A stretch of 64,000 nt of DNA from Candidatus Hydrogenedentota bacterium (lineage in GTDB: Bacteria > Hydrogenedentota > Hydrogenedentia > Hydrogenedentales > JAGMZX01): contig JAKQEQ010000073.1 of the NCBI GenBank assembly GCA_029556545.1, forward strand, positions 1 to 64,000, read 5' to 3'. The notes under the pieces were generated by a model. That model saw only the letters and a program-made list of their open reading frames with translations. It had not been told where the DNA came from and did no database searches. A program made the position numbers and the translations under genes. Positions 44,171 to 53,144 of the stretch are shown in pieces. How positions within the stretch are numbered: position 1 is the first letter of the stretch; the number at the start of each line of letters is the position of its first letter.

Positions 44171-44333
44171 GGCGTAATCTCGCTCTAGACTGCTCGTGCG
44201 CGCGCGGACGTTGTGCGTCTGCGCCGCCCGCGCGTTATAATGCCACATGGCGCGGGCGCGCCGTGTCTCCTATTCCATAAGCCATTATAACACGGGGTTT
44301 CCGTCCCGTCTGGAAAGGCATGAGGGCGTTTTC

Positions 44334-44750
44334 ATGACGTTTCAGGAGTTCATCACCTTACACACCGCAACCGCGGGACAGATGCACGACTTGACGGAAC
44401 ATGTGCAGGAGATCGTGACGCGGTCCGGCATTCGCACGGGCGTCGCGCACGTGTTCAACATCGGCAGCACCGCGGGCATCGGCACGATCGAGTACGAGCC
44501 GGGGCTGATCGAGGACCTCCCCCGCGAGTTGAGCCGCTTGTTTCCGCCCGGCAGACACTACGCGCATGAGCAAACGTGGCACGACGGCAACGGTCATTCC
44601 CACTTGCAGGCGACCTTGCTCGGCCCAGAGACGACCGTGCCCGTGCGCGAGGCGCGGCTCGCGCTCGGAACGTGGCAGCAGATATTCCACGTCGAGCTCG
44701 ATGTGAAGCCCCGCACGCGCGAGGTCGTCGTCACCGTGATCGGCGGCTGA
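44334..44750 (+). CDS. YjbQ-family secondary thiamine-phosphate synthase-like enzyme
   Basis: 138 residues, ATG at 44334 after GAGGG. UPF0047 signatures: GIRTGVAHVFNIGSTAGIG, EQTWHDGNGHSHLQATLLGP (metal/catalytic His), LALGTWQQIFHVELD (GTWQ motif). E. coli YjbQ has weak thiamine-phosphate synthase activity, but the physiological role is open. Divergent from amrS; a TATAAT at 44236-44241 lies in the shared upstream region. Confidence 0.88.
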   Translation: MTFQEFITLHTATAGQMHDLTEHVQEIVTRSGIRTGVAHVFNIGSTAGIGTIEYEPGLIEDLPRELSRLFPPGRHYAHEQTWHDGNGHSHLQATLLGPETTVPVREARLALGTWQQIFHVELDVKPRTREVVVTVIGG

Positions 44751-45028
44751 AATCCGAGTACAATAGCGCCGGCGCGCCAGCGACACGGCCCGATAGTTGA
44801 GTGAAAAGCCTATCTATATGTCGTCATGAAACGCCACAAAGCGCAACAGCCTGCAAATACACGCCTTACGCATGATCGTCTTTCGCCACAGTGCGCCATG
44901 AATCGCCACAAAAGGCAAGACTTCGTTGTCATTGTCGTTGTCGCCTCAACCGCGCACTGCAGCCTGGAATTGCTTGAGAATGTAGCTCTCGATATTTTCT
45001 TCGTGAAGGAGGATCCGGCGGCTCCCTT
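44751..45028. other. Intergenic region with two similar GCCACAAA segments
   Basis: No intact gene. CATGAAACGCCACAAAGCGC (44826) and CATGAATCGCCACAAAAGGC (44897) are imperfect copies of one short sequence, likely part of a dispersed noncoding repeat, immediately upstream of the oxidoreductase remnant. Confidence 0.45.
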
Positions 45029-45316
45029 GAATCCACCATTCTCCGCGTCAATAAGGATTTCCTGGAAGATGTCGAAGTTCGACTCCACGAGAGCCCGGAT
45101 CATATTCGGACCTTCCTGGACTGTGTGAGAGTGCGCACGAAGCCGGTCACCGATGAAGAAATCGGTGGACGCAGCGCCATATGCTGTCACCTGCTGAATG
45201 AGGAGTACTACAATCACGAAGTCATCAAGTGGAATCCAAGGCAAATGTGTTTCGCGCACGACAGTGAAAAACCTGAATGGCTCACGCGCGACTACCGCGC
45301 TCCCTGGGACGTTTAG
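45029..45316 (+). pseudogene. Gfo/Idh/MocA oxidoreductase, C-terminal remnant
   Basis: About 95 codons in one frame: TILRVNKDFLEDV, DHIRTFLDCVRVRTKPVTDEE, RSAICCHLLNEEYY and a final RDYRAPWDV stop. This is the typical C-terminus of Planctomycete-type Gfo/Idh/MocA dehydrogenases (FLDCVRSR, HRSxxxCHLxNI, RAPW ending). The Rossmann domain and the first 250 or so residues are missing and the frame is closed by a TGA at 44975, so the gene is dead. Confidence 0.75.
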
Positions 45317-45464
45317 CGGCCCGCGCTCCATCCCGTGTGGTCAGAATACGCAACTGAGGCGCAATTGGTTGTGCCTGCGCGATTTGCATCAATCCTGACG
45401 GCGGTTCAAGTAATGTTGACGGTAAACGAAAACGATTTGCAAGGAGCCCTGCCTATTACGACTT

Positions 45465-46379
45465 CTACTCCCCGCTCATCCGCTTCGTCGTAATACGCCT
45501 TTGCACGTTGAGAAGGTTATGTTTGGTGATCTCGTACCCTTCGTCACAGACCGCGAGGGCGTTGTCATACCGTTCGAGTTCCGTCAGGCTTTTCGCCAGA
45601 AAGAGATAAGATTCGTAGAATAGTTGATCTTGATATGCGTCGAAGCGTCCCTCGGCCTTCTCGATGCGGGCCTTTTCTTCCTTGCCGTATGCAATGGCTT
45701 CCCGTAGAGCTTCGGCGGCCTTCTCGTAAGCCGTGGTGGGCGCCAGACCCAATTGCTGATGGTAGTCGAAGAGAAGCCGGCCCAGGGCGGCGCGGATTTC
45801 AAAGGTCCACGGGTTCGTCTTGACGCCGGCCTCAAGCAGGCTGCGGGCTTCTTGGGGCTCACCCGCGAAATCCGCCATGAAGAAGGCACTAAGGGTATAT
45901 AGGCGTTCGAGGTTCGGGTTGAGCTTCAGCGTCAGTTGGTACCAGGGTATAAGCTCGACCGGGTCGCTGTGACGGTGAATTTGCATGTGGGGCATTACTG
46001 CTCGGTGGAGGCGTCCCACCGGACCGCGCCAATCCATCTCGTCGCTCAGAGCGACCGGCACCCCGCACTTGTGCGCAAGACCGGAAGCCACATCCGTCGC
46101 CTCGCGGGCACGGAAACCGCGTCTTTCCTCCGCGGCGGTGGGCGTTCGCAGCGCGACGCCGTAATGAAGGTATTCAAGGGTTTTCATCCAGATAAGGCTG
46201 TGCGCGGTGAATTGGATCTGGCCCATCAGGCTGAGCGCTATGGATTCTTTGGCCGCCTCCAGTTCCTCGGCGGTGAATTGTGTCCGGGTCGTCTTGATCC
46301 GCGCGTCATGGAATTCGATGAGGAGTCCACACAGGACGAATCCCGGGAGGAGACTTAGAGGGAAAAGCTTTGCCCGCAT
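45465..46379 (-). CDS. Membrane-anchored TPR protein of an ABC-2 exporter operon
   Basis: 304 residues with an N-terminal signal anchor (LFPLSLLPGFVLCGLLIEF). The remainder is helical with TPR-like pairs (WYQLTLKLNPNLERLYTLSAFFMADFAGEPQEARSLLE is the clearest, residues about 165-200, and LFLAKSLTELERYDNALAVCDEGYEI). It lies 29 bases after an ABC-2 permease gene. Similar TPR proteins follow gliding-type or exporter ABC modules in Planctomycetes; function unknown. Confidence 0.72.
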   Translation of the reverse strand: MRAKLFPLSLLPGFVLCGLLIEFHDARIKTTRTQFTAEELEAAKESIALSLMGQIQFTAHSLIWMKTLEYLHYGVALRTPTAAEERRGFRAREATDVASGLAHKCGVPVALSDEMDWRGPVGRLHRAVMPHMQIHRHSDPVELIPWYQLTLKLNPNLERLYTLSAFFMADFAGEPQEARSLLEAGVKTNPWTFEIRAALGRLLFDYHQQLGLAPTTAYEKAAEALREAIAYGKEEKARIEKAEGRFDAYQDQLFYESYLFLAKSLTELERYDNALAVCDEGYEITKHNLLNVQRRITTKRMSGE

Positions 46380-46408
46380 CGCTATAATCCTCGTTGTCCG
46401 TGTGCATA

Positions 46409-47176
46409 TCACAATGCTGTTCGTCGAAAGCGCCAACAGCCGAGCGCAAGAAAGATAGTGGCGTATATCACTGCATAACCGGTCAGCGCCGCCAGCGCGA
46501 CGCCCGGAATAGACGGCCAGTCATGAATGACCTTTTTTGAGAGATCGAAGAGCTCCAGATGCGGAACGACCCAGTAGACCGCCTCGGCGAGTCTGCGCGC
46601 CGCGCCTTCCAATTCGCTGTGCACTGCGAGGACGGTGTTTGCGAACGTGCTCATGGCGAGGCAAAGCAATAGAGACACGGTGACGTTCGCGCCATGGGTA
46701 AGGAAGAGGGAAAGGGTTACGACGATGGCGGCTATCAGCCACATGGACAGAATACGCAGATATAACGCCTGAAAGAAGATCGCGCCGGCGGAGATGCCGA
46801 AAAGGAGGAATATCGCCAGCAGTTCCACCCAGAATAACAGCACCACAGCGGAACTCATCAGGCCGACACCGACATATTTCCCTAGAAAGACCGTCGTCCG
46901 GCTGACCGGCTTGGCCAGAAGCGGGTAAAGCGTTCGATTGTTGATCTCGACCGGGAGTTGTCGTGCCGCCGCCACCACGCAGATGGCGATACACAGAATG
47001 TTTGTCACCGTGAGCGCCACGTCTTTAACGAATTTCTCGAGCCCCTCGATCCCGAATTGGTTGAAGAGCGCGGCCCCCGACACAATGACCAAACCAAGAA
47101 TCAGGACGACATACGGGTCTTTTCGCCGAAAGGACTCCAGAATGGCGACATGCGCAATGCCAAGAACTTTTTCCAT
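46409..47176 (-). CDS. ABC-2 type transporter permease
   Basis: 255 residues, six predicted helices: YVVLILGLVIVSGAALF, NILCIAICVVAAA, MSSAVVLLFWVELLAIFLLFG, WLIAAIVVTLSLFL, VTVSLLLCLAMSTFANTVL and a last VALAALTGYAVIYATIFLAL. NNRTLYPLLAKPVSRTTVFLGKY is the cytoplasmic loop typical of ABC-2 permeases. Partner of the ATPase gene just upstream (39-base gap). Confidence 0.87.
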   Translation of the reverse strand: MEKVLGIAHVAILESFRRKDPYVVLILGLVIVSGAALFNQFGIEGLEKFVKDVALTVTNILCIAICVVAAARQLPVEINNRTLYPLLAKPVSRTTVFLGKYVGVGLMSSAVVLLFWVELLAIFLLFGISAGAIFFQALYLRILSMWLIAAIVVTLSLFLTHGANVTVSLLLCLAMSTFANTVLAVHSELEGAARRLAEAVYWVVPHLELFDLSKKVIHDWPSIPGVALAALTGYAVIYATIFLALGCWRFRRTAL

Positions 47177-47215
47177 GATGTCGATCCTTTCCGTGGACGC
47201 GAGCCGCGCGGGACG

Positions 47216-48148
47216 CTACGTCGTCTTGTGCCCGAGCTTGCGCACGAAGTAGTCCTCGAGTGAAGCCGGCGCCTCCTTGACCTCGAGAATCTTCGCGCCT
47301 TGCTTCTCCAAGTGCTCGCGAACGCGTTGCGCGAGGTCCCAGTCATCGACGGTATAGAGATGCACGCCGCTGCCCAGATTCCGGGCGATGACCTTGTCGG
47401 GCAGGTCGCCCACCCGGCTGTCGTGCCGCACTCGCAGAACCACGCACTTCGCCGACGCCAGCATCTGACCGAGGTCGTTCTCCTCGACGATGCTCCCGTC
47501 ATCCAGCAGAATGATCCGGTCGCATAGCAGGGCGACTTCCGTCAATTCATGCGAAGAAAAGAAAACGGTCTTGCCCTGCGTCTTGAAATTCCTGAGGATT
47601 GCGCGCACGTCGTGCCGGGCGACGGGGTCCAGCCCGGAAGTCACTTCATCCAAGATGAGCAGGTCCGGCTCGCCCATGATGGCTTGGGCGATTCCCACGC
47701 GCTGCAACATGCCTTTCGAGAACCCGCTTAACCGTTCCCGGTCGCGGCCAAGCAACCCGACTTTCTCGATCAAGTCGCTGATAAGCTGCTCGCGCTGCCC
47801 GCGTGGTATCCCGGCAACCTTTGCATAGAGCCGTAACGCTTCCCGCGCCGTCAGGAAGGGATAGTATAGGGCTACCTCCGGAAGATAGCCGATGCGGCTT
47901 CGCGCGGAGAGGGAACCGGCGGCTTCGCCGAAGAGACGCGCTTTGCCGCGGTCAGGTTGGATGAATCCCATCAGCACTTTGATCGTGGTGGTCTTGCCGG
48001 CGCCGTTTGGCCCGATGAAGCCCACCACCTCCCCTGGTCTTACGGACAGGTCGAGTCCGTTAACGGCGGTTACATGGCGGCCTAAGGGGGTCTTGAAGGT
48101 AACATGGAGTCCTTCGATCTCAATGACTGGCGCTCTCTCCTGTATCAT
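47216..48148 (-). CDS. ABC transporter ATP-binding protein (ABC-2 exporter)
   Basis: 310 residues, ATG at 48148 after GGAGGAG. Walker A GPNGAGKTT, Q-loop GYLPEVALYYPF, signature LSGFSKGMLQRVGIAQAI (FSKG form), Walker B LLILDEVTSGLDP and the H-loop SSHELTEV. The C-terminal extension (about 220-310) is usual in ABC-2 ATPases. First gene of the exporter operon with permease and TPR protein. Confidence 0.93.
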   Translation of the reverse strand: MIQERAPVIEIEGLHVTFKTPLGRHVTAVNGLDLSVRPGEVVGFIGPNGAGKTTTIKVLMGFIQPDRGKARLFGEAAGSLSARSRIGYLPEVALYYPFLTAREALRLYAKVAGIPRGQREQLISDLIEKVGLLGRDRERLSGFSKGMLQRVGIAQAIMGEPDLLILDEVTSGLDPVARHDVRAILRNFKTQGKTVFFSSHELTEVALLCDRIILLDDGSIVEENDLGQMLASAKCVVLRVRHDSRVGDLPDKVIARNLGSGVHLYTVDDWDLAQRVREHLEKQGAKILEVKEAPASLEDYFVRKLGHKTT

Positions 48149-48351
48149 GGCCTGCTCCTCCTGCCGAGGCACGCATTGTCTCGGGGCATGACGGAGTCTA
48201 TCGTGGCGTTTACACACGCCCGTTTGGATAACAGCGCTTTTCCGGGCATTTTCGAGAGACTATGTTGGCCGCGGCGACTCCGAGCAACTCGCGTCATGCA
48301 TAATTCACACTCCGTGAAGGGGCCGAGTTATTGTGAATACGCCCTTATATA

Positions 48352-49182
48352 CTATTCGTCCACGTCCAATTTGGTTCCGACTGGACAAGACATATATTGC
48401 GCCGGAAATTCCCGCCACAATCGCGCCATTGCGGGGAATCCGGTGCAGTGGGCCGACATCAGGCGCTGTACGCGGAGACGGCGGAATGCTTCGACCGTCT
48501 TGTCCATGCGTTCCGGACTTGCCGACACAAGATGCATTCCGCCGATGACGGTGTGAATAGGCCGATTATCCGTCAGGGACTGCACGTATTGGAGCGTATT
48601 GACAACGCCGGCGTGCGCACAGCCGAGGACAACGACGGTTCCTTCCGATGTCTCGAAATACAGGGCCTGATCGTCGGGGAAATCGTCCGGCTCACGGCAC
48701 GCGTAATCCGTGAAGAACGGTCCTCCGGCGTCCTCGAAGTCCGTCCGCCGGGGAATTGGTCCCGTGACGTACAGCCCCGCGGCGATTTCCGTCGGCGCTT
48801 CCGTCCACACCAGGCCTGTCCGCCTGCGGACCGCCTCGACGGCGTCCCGCGGCATACCGATTTCGCGCGGCGTGCCGTCAGGCATTCGGGCGTACCTCGA
48901 CGCGAGCGCGGCAGGATGCAGAAACACTACGGGATGCGTCTGTACATCGAGGACATCCGCCAGACCGCCGGTATGGTCAAAGTGGCCGTGACTCAGCACG
49001 ACGGCATCGGCGGTTTCCAGGGGGATATTGAGGCGGCGGGCATTATTCTCCAGGACATAGCCCTGACCCGTATCGAAGAGGACGTTGCGCCCGGCGTGTT
49101 CGACCCAAAACGACAGCCCGTGTTCCGCCAAGAGCGCTTGCCCGGCGGCGGTGTTTTCGACGACAACCGTAATGCGCGACAT
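48352..49182 (-). CDS. Metallo-beta-lactamase-fold hydrolase of the 7,8-dihydropterin-methyl-transferase-like group
   Basis: 276 residues. HxHxDH motif as LSHGHFDHTGGL, GCAHAGVVNTLQYV for the third metal-ligand region, GGMHLVSASPERMDKTVEA, and a final SAHCTGFPAM. This type is annotated as MBL-fold metallo-hydrolase, related to methanogen beta-RFA-P-synthase-like proteins, and is often found beside MinD/Mrp/NifX genes. It is the last gene of the long minus-strand cluster, 215 bases after the Mrp fusion. Substrate unknown. Confidence 0.85.
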   Translation of the reverse strand: MSRITVVVENTAAGQALLAEHGLSFWVEHAGRNVLFDTGQGYVLENNARRLNIPLETADAVVLSHGHFDHTGGLADVLDVQTHPVVFLHPAALASRYARMPDGTPREIGMPRDAVEAVRRRTGLVWTEAPTEIAAGLYVTGPIPRRTDFEDAGGPFFTDYACREPDDFPDDQALYFETSEGTVVVLGCAHAGVVNTLQYVQSLTDNRPIHTVIGGMHLVSASPERMDKTVEAFRRLRVQRLMSAHCTGFPAMARLWREFPAQYMSCPVGTKLDVDE

Positions 49183-49397
49183 GATTGACCTACTCCTTCC
49201 GAGTTGTTGGCGAAGCCTGATCCAGGTTCCACGGAGCGTTCTGGGCCGACTTGCCGCCCGTGAAGCCGTATAACGCCGTATATGCTCGGTCTTTTCCGAC
49301 AGCCTCTCGCGAATGACGAATCATTCAATCAGGAGCGTCACGCGACGCAAGCGCATCGGCTATTTGGATGCGTGACTTGATCAGCACCCGTTTGCGG

Positions 49398-51029
49398 TCA
49401 ATGGTCGCAGACGTTCTCGCCGGTCTGGAGTGTGCCGTCAAGGTAGGCCCGGACGAGTTGTTCGGGGGTCTCCGAAGGCGCGCCGATGATGACGTGTATG
49501 TTGTGTTCCTCGAACAGGTTTCGGGCGCGCGATCCCATGCCCCCGGCGATGATCACGTGGGCGCCCTGCTCCGCGAGCCAACGCGGCAACAAGCCGGGCT
49601 GGTGTTCGGGAGCATCCACCGTTTCCGTCTTAATAAGCTGTCCGGTGGAATGGTCCACGTCCACCAGCGCGAACTGCGCGCAATGGCCGAAATGCATGGC
49701 CAGTGCTCCGTTGGCAATTGGTACGGCGATACGCATGTATTTACTCTCCTCTTCGATGGTTGTCGGGGTCTTGGCGCCCTCAAGCGCGAGAATGGGCTGC
49801 ATCACGTGTTCAAATGCCTTAGCTGTCTCGGTCTGCGCATAGTGATACACATAGGGCGCGCCGGCATCGCAGGCTTCGCCCACCTGGGAGTCCAACGGGA
49901 TGCGGCCCAGGAAGGGCACGTTCATCTCGTCCGCCATGCGCTCGCCGCCGCCGACCTTGAAGATGTTGGTGACCTCGCCGCAGTGGGGGCAGACGAATCC
50001 GCTCATGTTCTCGATTACCCCCAGCACCGGCAGGCGCAGTGATCGGCAGAAGCTGATCGATCTGCGGACGTCGGCCACCGAGACGTCCTGCGGCGTGGTC
50101 ACAATGACCGCGCCGTCCGCGTTCTCGATCAACTGGCAGACGGATAGCGGTTCGTCACCGGTCCCCGGCGGCGAATCAATCACGAGATAATCCAGGTCGC
50201 CCCATTCGCAGTCCTTGAGGAACTGCTTGATGACCCCCATTTTCATCGGTCCGCGCCAGATGACGGCGTCGTCGGGGCTGTGGAGGAAGAAGCCAAGCGA
50301 CAGCACCTTCATGGCGCCGACCTCAATCGGTATTATCGCGCCGCCTTCACTTAAGACAGCCGCGCCCTCGAGGCGAAGCATTTTCGGGATGCTCGGGCCG
50401 TGGATGTCCACGTCCAGCAATCCCACCCGCCGGCCAGCCAACGAAAGCGATACAGCGAGATTCACCGCGACGGTGCTCTTGCCCACGCCGCCTTTGCCGG
50501 AGAGCACGAGAATCTTGTGCGCGATTCGGTCAAGCCGTTGCGCGAGGATTCGGCGTTCCAGGAAGGCCTCGTCACTTTCATCGTCCCGTCGCGCCGTCGT
50601 AGCGGCGTCCTCGGCGGCACAACCCTCGGCCGCACAGGAATCACACGACGCAGCCCCCCGCCTGTGCAGGTAATCCTGCGCGGCTGCTTGCATGGTATTG
50701 GCAGCCAAGAGCGCGCAATGCCAGTGGTCTTCCGGAAAAGGCTCGAGTTCTTCGAGGATATCCTCTTGCTCCATTTCGAGAGCGGTCTTGATGGACCGAC
50801 CTACGGCCAGTTCCGTGACCATGCTCCCGCAGGCGCAGGAAGGGCCGCAACCGGTCGTGGTGAAAGTTGCTTCCTTGACCCAACCCTTCTCGACGCGGAG
50901 CCAAATCTCCATCGTATCGCCGCACGGGCCGGTAATTCGGGCGTGACCATTGGCCTCCGCCAGAGAACCCATGTTCCGTGGGTTCTCGAAGCGCTCGAAC
51001 GCCCTGTGTGAAATCATATTTGTCGGCAT
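49398..51029 (-). CDS. Triple fusion: IscU/NifU scaffold - Mrp/NBP35 ATPase - NifX-like domain (MrpORP-like)
   Basis: 543 residues. Residues about 5-120 are an IscU-type Fe-S scaffold with all ligands: GPCGDTMEIWL (Cys and Asp), GCGPSCACGSM and HWHCALLAANTM. Residues about 170-420 are an Mrp ATPase: LVLSGKGGVGKSTVAVNLA, LDVDIHGPSIPKMLRLEG and FVCPHCGEVTNIF (the CPHC that bridges a [4Fe-4S] cluster between subunits). Residues about 435-535 are a NifX/NifB-type domain (MRIAVPIANGALAMHFGHC; DVDHSTGQL; HVIIAGGMGSRARNLFEE). MrpORP of Desulfovibrio has the ATPase plus NifX parts; the N-terminal scaffold makes build, carry and bind modules one polypeptide. ATG at 51029 after GAGG; other starts lie at 51053 (GTG) and 51017. 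Confidence 0.9.
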   Translation of the reverse strand: MPTNMISHRAFERFENPRNMGSLAEANGHARITGPCGDTMEIWLRVEKGWVKEATFTTTGCGPSCACGSMVTELAVGRSIKTALEMEQEDILEELEPFPEDHWHCALLAANTMQAAAQDYLHRRGAASCDSCAAEGCAAEDAATTARRDDESDEAFLERRILAQRLDRIAHKILVLSGKGGVGKSTVAVNLAVSLSLAGRRVGLLDVDIHGPSIPKMLRLEGAAVLSEGGAIIPIEVGAMKVLSLGFFLHSPDDAVIWRGPMKMGVIKQFLKDCEWGDLDYLVIDSPPGTGDEPLSVCQLIENADGAVIVTTPQDVSVADVRRSISFCRSLRLPVLGVIENMSGFVCPHCGEVTNIFKVGGGERMADEMNVPFLGRIPLDSQVGEACDAGAPYVYHYAQTETAKAFEHVMQPILALEGAKTPTTIEEESKYMRIAVPIANGALAMHFGHCAQFALVDVDHSTGQLIKTETVDAPEHQPGLLPRWLAEQGAHVIIAGGMGSRARNLFEEHNIHVIIGAPSETPEQLVRAYLDGTLQTGENVCDH

Positions 51030-51129
51030 TCCCTGATTCCTCAAACCAATCACACCAATACCGATGGCGCCGCAAACAAGCGGACGCCAAACTCGTGGTC
51101 TATGCTGTCTCGTTTCTCCACGTTATTCC

Positions 51130-52167
51130 TTATGGCGCTTCGCGATTCGCCTTGGGCTTATCCAGTTGCATCAATGCCGAGACTGCGGCCCAGACGTTTC
51201 TGATATCGTCCGCGACACCGTTGTTCGAGTATTCAAGAACGCTCTTGCCCGCGACTTGCGCGGCCGTGACAGCCCGGTCATATCGAATTCTGCCGACGGG
51301 TGTTGCGTCTAAGGTCACCGCGGCGGCCTCGATGGCGTCGGTCATATCGGGATTCAGGTCCCACTTGTTCACGCCTACCACGGCGGGAATGCGGAAGTGG
51401 CGCGCGAGTTCGGCGACGCGCTGCAAGTCGTGCTGACCGCTGAGCGTGGGTTCCGTTACGATGAGGACCAGTGACGCGCCCGTAAGACTGGCGATAACGG
51501 GACAGCCGATTCCCGGCGGTCCGTCAACGAGGATGAACTCCTTGTTCTGGTCTTGAGCAAGCTGTCGTGCCTGTTGCCGGACAAGACTCACGAGTTTTCC
51601 TGAGTTGTCGGCGGCAATACCGAGGCGGGCGTGCACCATGGGGCCGTGGCGCGTGTCGGAGATAAACCACTCCCCTGAGACCCGTTCCGGAAAACTGATG
51701 GCCTTCACCGGGCAGATGTCCACGCAGACGCCGCATCCCTCACACGAAATAGGATCAACGACAAAGGCTGTCTTGCGCGCTTCGCCGGACGCCTCCCTCA
51801 TGGCGTTAATCATGTCAAGCGACCGGAGCGGACATGACCGCACGCACACGTCGCAATCGTTGCAGGCGTGAATCCCGGCGCCAAACATCCATGCCAGGTC
51901 CGCGTTCGACACGGTCCTTATCGCGTCAAATCGGCAGTTCACCAGACACGCGCCGCATCCAATGCAGGCGTCTTGCCGGATCACGGCTTCGTGCCCGCTG
52001 CGAAACTCATTACGCGACCGAATCTCGGGTTGCAGCACCAAATGAAGGTCCGCGGCATCCACGTCGCAGTCCGCCAAGACCTTTGAGGGCGTCAGTGCTG
52101 CGAACGCGGCGACGATGCTCGTCTTGCCCGTCCCCCCTTTACCGCTGACAACGACCAGTTCCTTCAT
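51130..52167 (-). CDS. Ferredoxin-MinD-type ATPase with three four-cysteine motifs
   Basis: 345 residues. Walker A VVSGKGGTGKTS at the N-terminus, then an inserted ferredoxin region: CIGCGACLVNC, CNDCDVCVRSC and CEGCGVCVDICP. Family members normally have two such motifs; the middle one is extra here. The rest of the MinD fold follows: ILVDGPPGIGCPVIASL, VLIVTEPTLSGQHDLQR and VVGVNKWDLNP. Like its partner at 53141 it resembles the MinD-like Fe-S ATPases (DVU2103/2104) of the Desulfovibrio ORP complex. Overlaps the radical SAM gene by four bases. Confidence 0.9.
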   Translation of the reverse strand: MKELVVVSGKGGTGKTSIVAAFAALTPSKVLADCDVDAADLHLVLQPEIRSRNEFRSGHEAVIRQDACIGCGACLVNCRFDAIRTVSNADLAWMFGAGIHACNDCDVCVRSCPLRSLDMINAMREASGEARKTAFVVDPISCEGCGVCVDICPVKAISFPERVSGEWFISDTRHGPMVHARLGIAADNSGKLVSLVRQQARQLAQDQNKEFILVDGPPGIGCPVIASLTGASLVLIVTEPTLSGQHDLQRVAELARHFRIPAVVGVNKWDLNPDMTDAIEAAAVTLDATPVGRIRYDRAVTAAQVAGKSVLEYSNNGVADDIRNVWAAVSALMQLDKPKANREAP

Positions 52168-53144
52168 TCGACTGCTTCCTCATCCGCGCCATGAGCGGCC
52201 GCAAAAAAAGCGACGCCCCCGAGACGCTTCTCAACGACGGCGTTTTCCTCCAGCAAACGTTGCAGGAGCTTCGATACTTCAACGGCCCGTAACCCGAGGG
52301 CCACAGCAATCTCGCTGACCGGGCAGGGTCGCCGCTTGAGCAATTCCAGGATCGGCCCCGCGGTGGGATAGGCGTCCAGTTCCTCGGGCACGCCGCTGTA
52401 GTCCGCGATGACCTCCGCGCGGGGGCTGAACAACGCGGCCAGCGTTTCCAGGCGGGCGCGGGAAACCGGCACGGCAAAGGATTCCGCGGGCGGCCGCGCC
52501 ACCGTGTTTAGTTGAACACGATCAGGGCGACTATGCCAGACCTGATCGGCGATTTCCCTAACTTCCGATTCCTCGGCGTTAATGCCTTCCATGAGCATTA
52601 CCTCGAGCCAGATCGCATTGCGGAACGAGTCCCGAAATGCACTGAGCCCGTCGAGCATTTGTTCGAACGGCAATCCGGGCGCCGGCCGATTGATGCGTTC
52701 ATACAATCGGGCATTGCCCGCGTCCAGCGAGGGCAAGACGAGATCGGCGTCGCGCAGGGCTTCTCGAACTTCGGCGTCCCAGAGAAGCGAACCGTTTGTG
52801 AGGACGGCCAGCGGGGCGTTTGTCCGTATCTTCACGCCCTCCACGATATCGCCGAGGCGCGCGTGCAGTGTGGGCTCGCCCGCGCCGGACAGCGTGACGT
52901 AGTCGGGCGCGGGGCGCGAGGACAAGAAGTGATCGAGCTCGGCGAGTATCTCAGAAACGGGAACATATTCCTCTCGACGCGTCGTATGTCTTGTGGTCCG
53001 CCCCTGCTCGCAATACACACAGTTGTAGGTGCACGTCTTGAACGGCAGCATATCGACGCCCAATGACCGTCCCAGGCGCCGCGACAGCACGGGGCCGAAG
53101 AGGCGTCGGTATTTCGGTGTCACGTTCTGCGCGGGCTGTGTCAT
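52164..53144 (-). CDS. Radical SAM protein with C-terminal winged-helix domain
   Basis: 326 residues. FGPVLSRRLGRSLGVDMLP and the cluster motif CTYNCVYCEQGRT (CxxxCxxC) define the group, followed by YVTLSGAGEPTLHARLGDI, LAVLTNGSLLW and VQLNTVARPPAE. The last 70 residues look like a winged helix (PVSEIAVALGLRAVEVSKLLQRLLEE). Proteins of this type (wyosine/molybdenum-cofactor-like radical SAM) are common beside ferredoxin-MinD genes. The reaction is unknown. Four-base overlaps on both sides with the two MinD genes indicate a tight functional unit. Confidence 0.88.
   Translation of the reverse strand: MTQPAQNVTPKYRRLFGPVLSRRLGRSLGVDMLPFKTCTYNCVYCEQGRTTRHTTRREEYVPVSEILAELDHFLSSRPAPDYVTLSGAGEPTLHARLGDIVEGVKIRTNAPLAVLTNGSLLWDAEVREALRDADLVLPSLDAGNARLYERINRPAPGLPFEQMLDGLSAFRDSFRNAIWLEVMLMEGINAEESEVREIADQVWHSRPDRVQLNTVARPPAESFAVPVSRARLETLAALFSPRAEVIADYSGVPEELDAYPTAGPILELLKRRPCPVSEIAVALGLRAVEVSKLLQRLLEENAVVEKRLGGVAFFAAAHGADEEAVE

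Noticed and set aside
44810-45331. A 173-codon minus-strand ORF
   Set aside because: The opposite strand encodes a recognisable Gfo/Idh/MocA C-terminus over the same bases; the minus-strand product has no family features.
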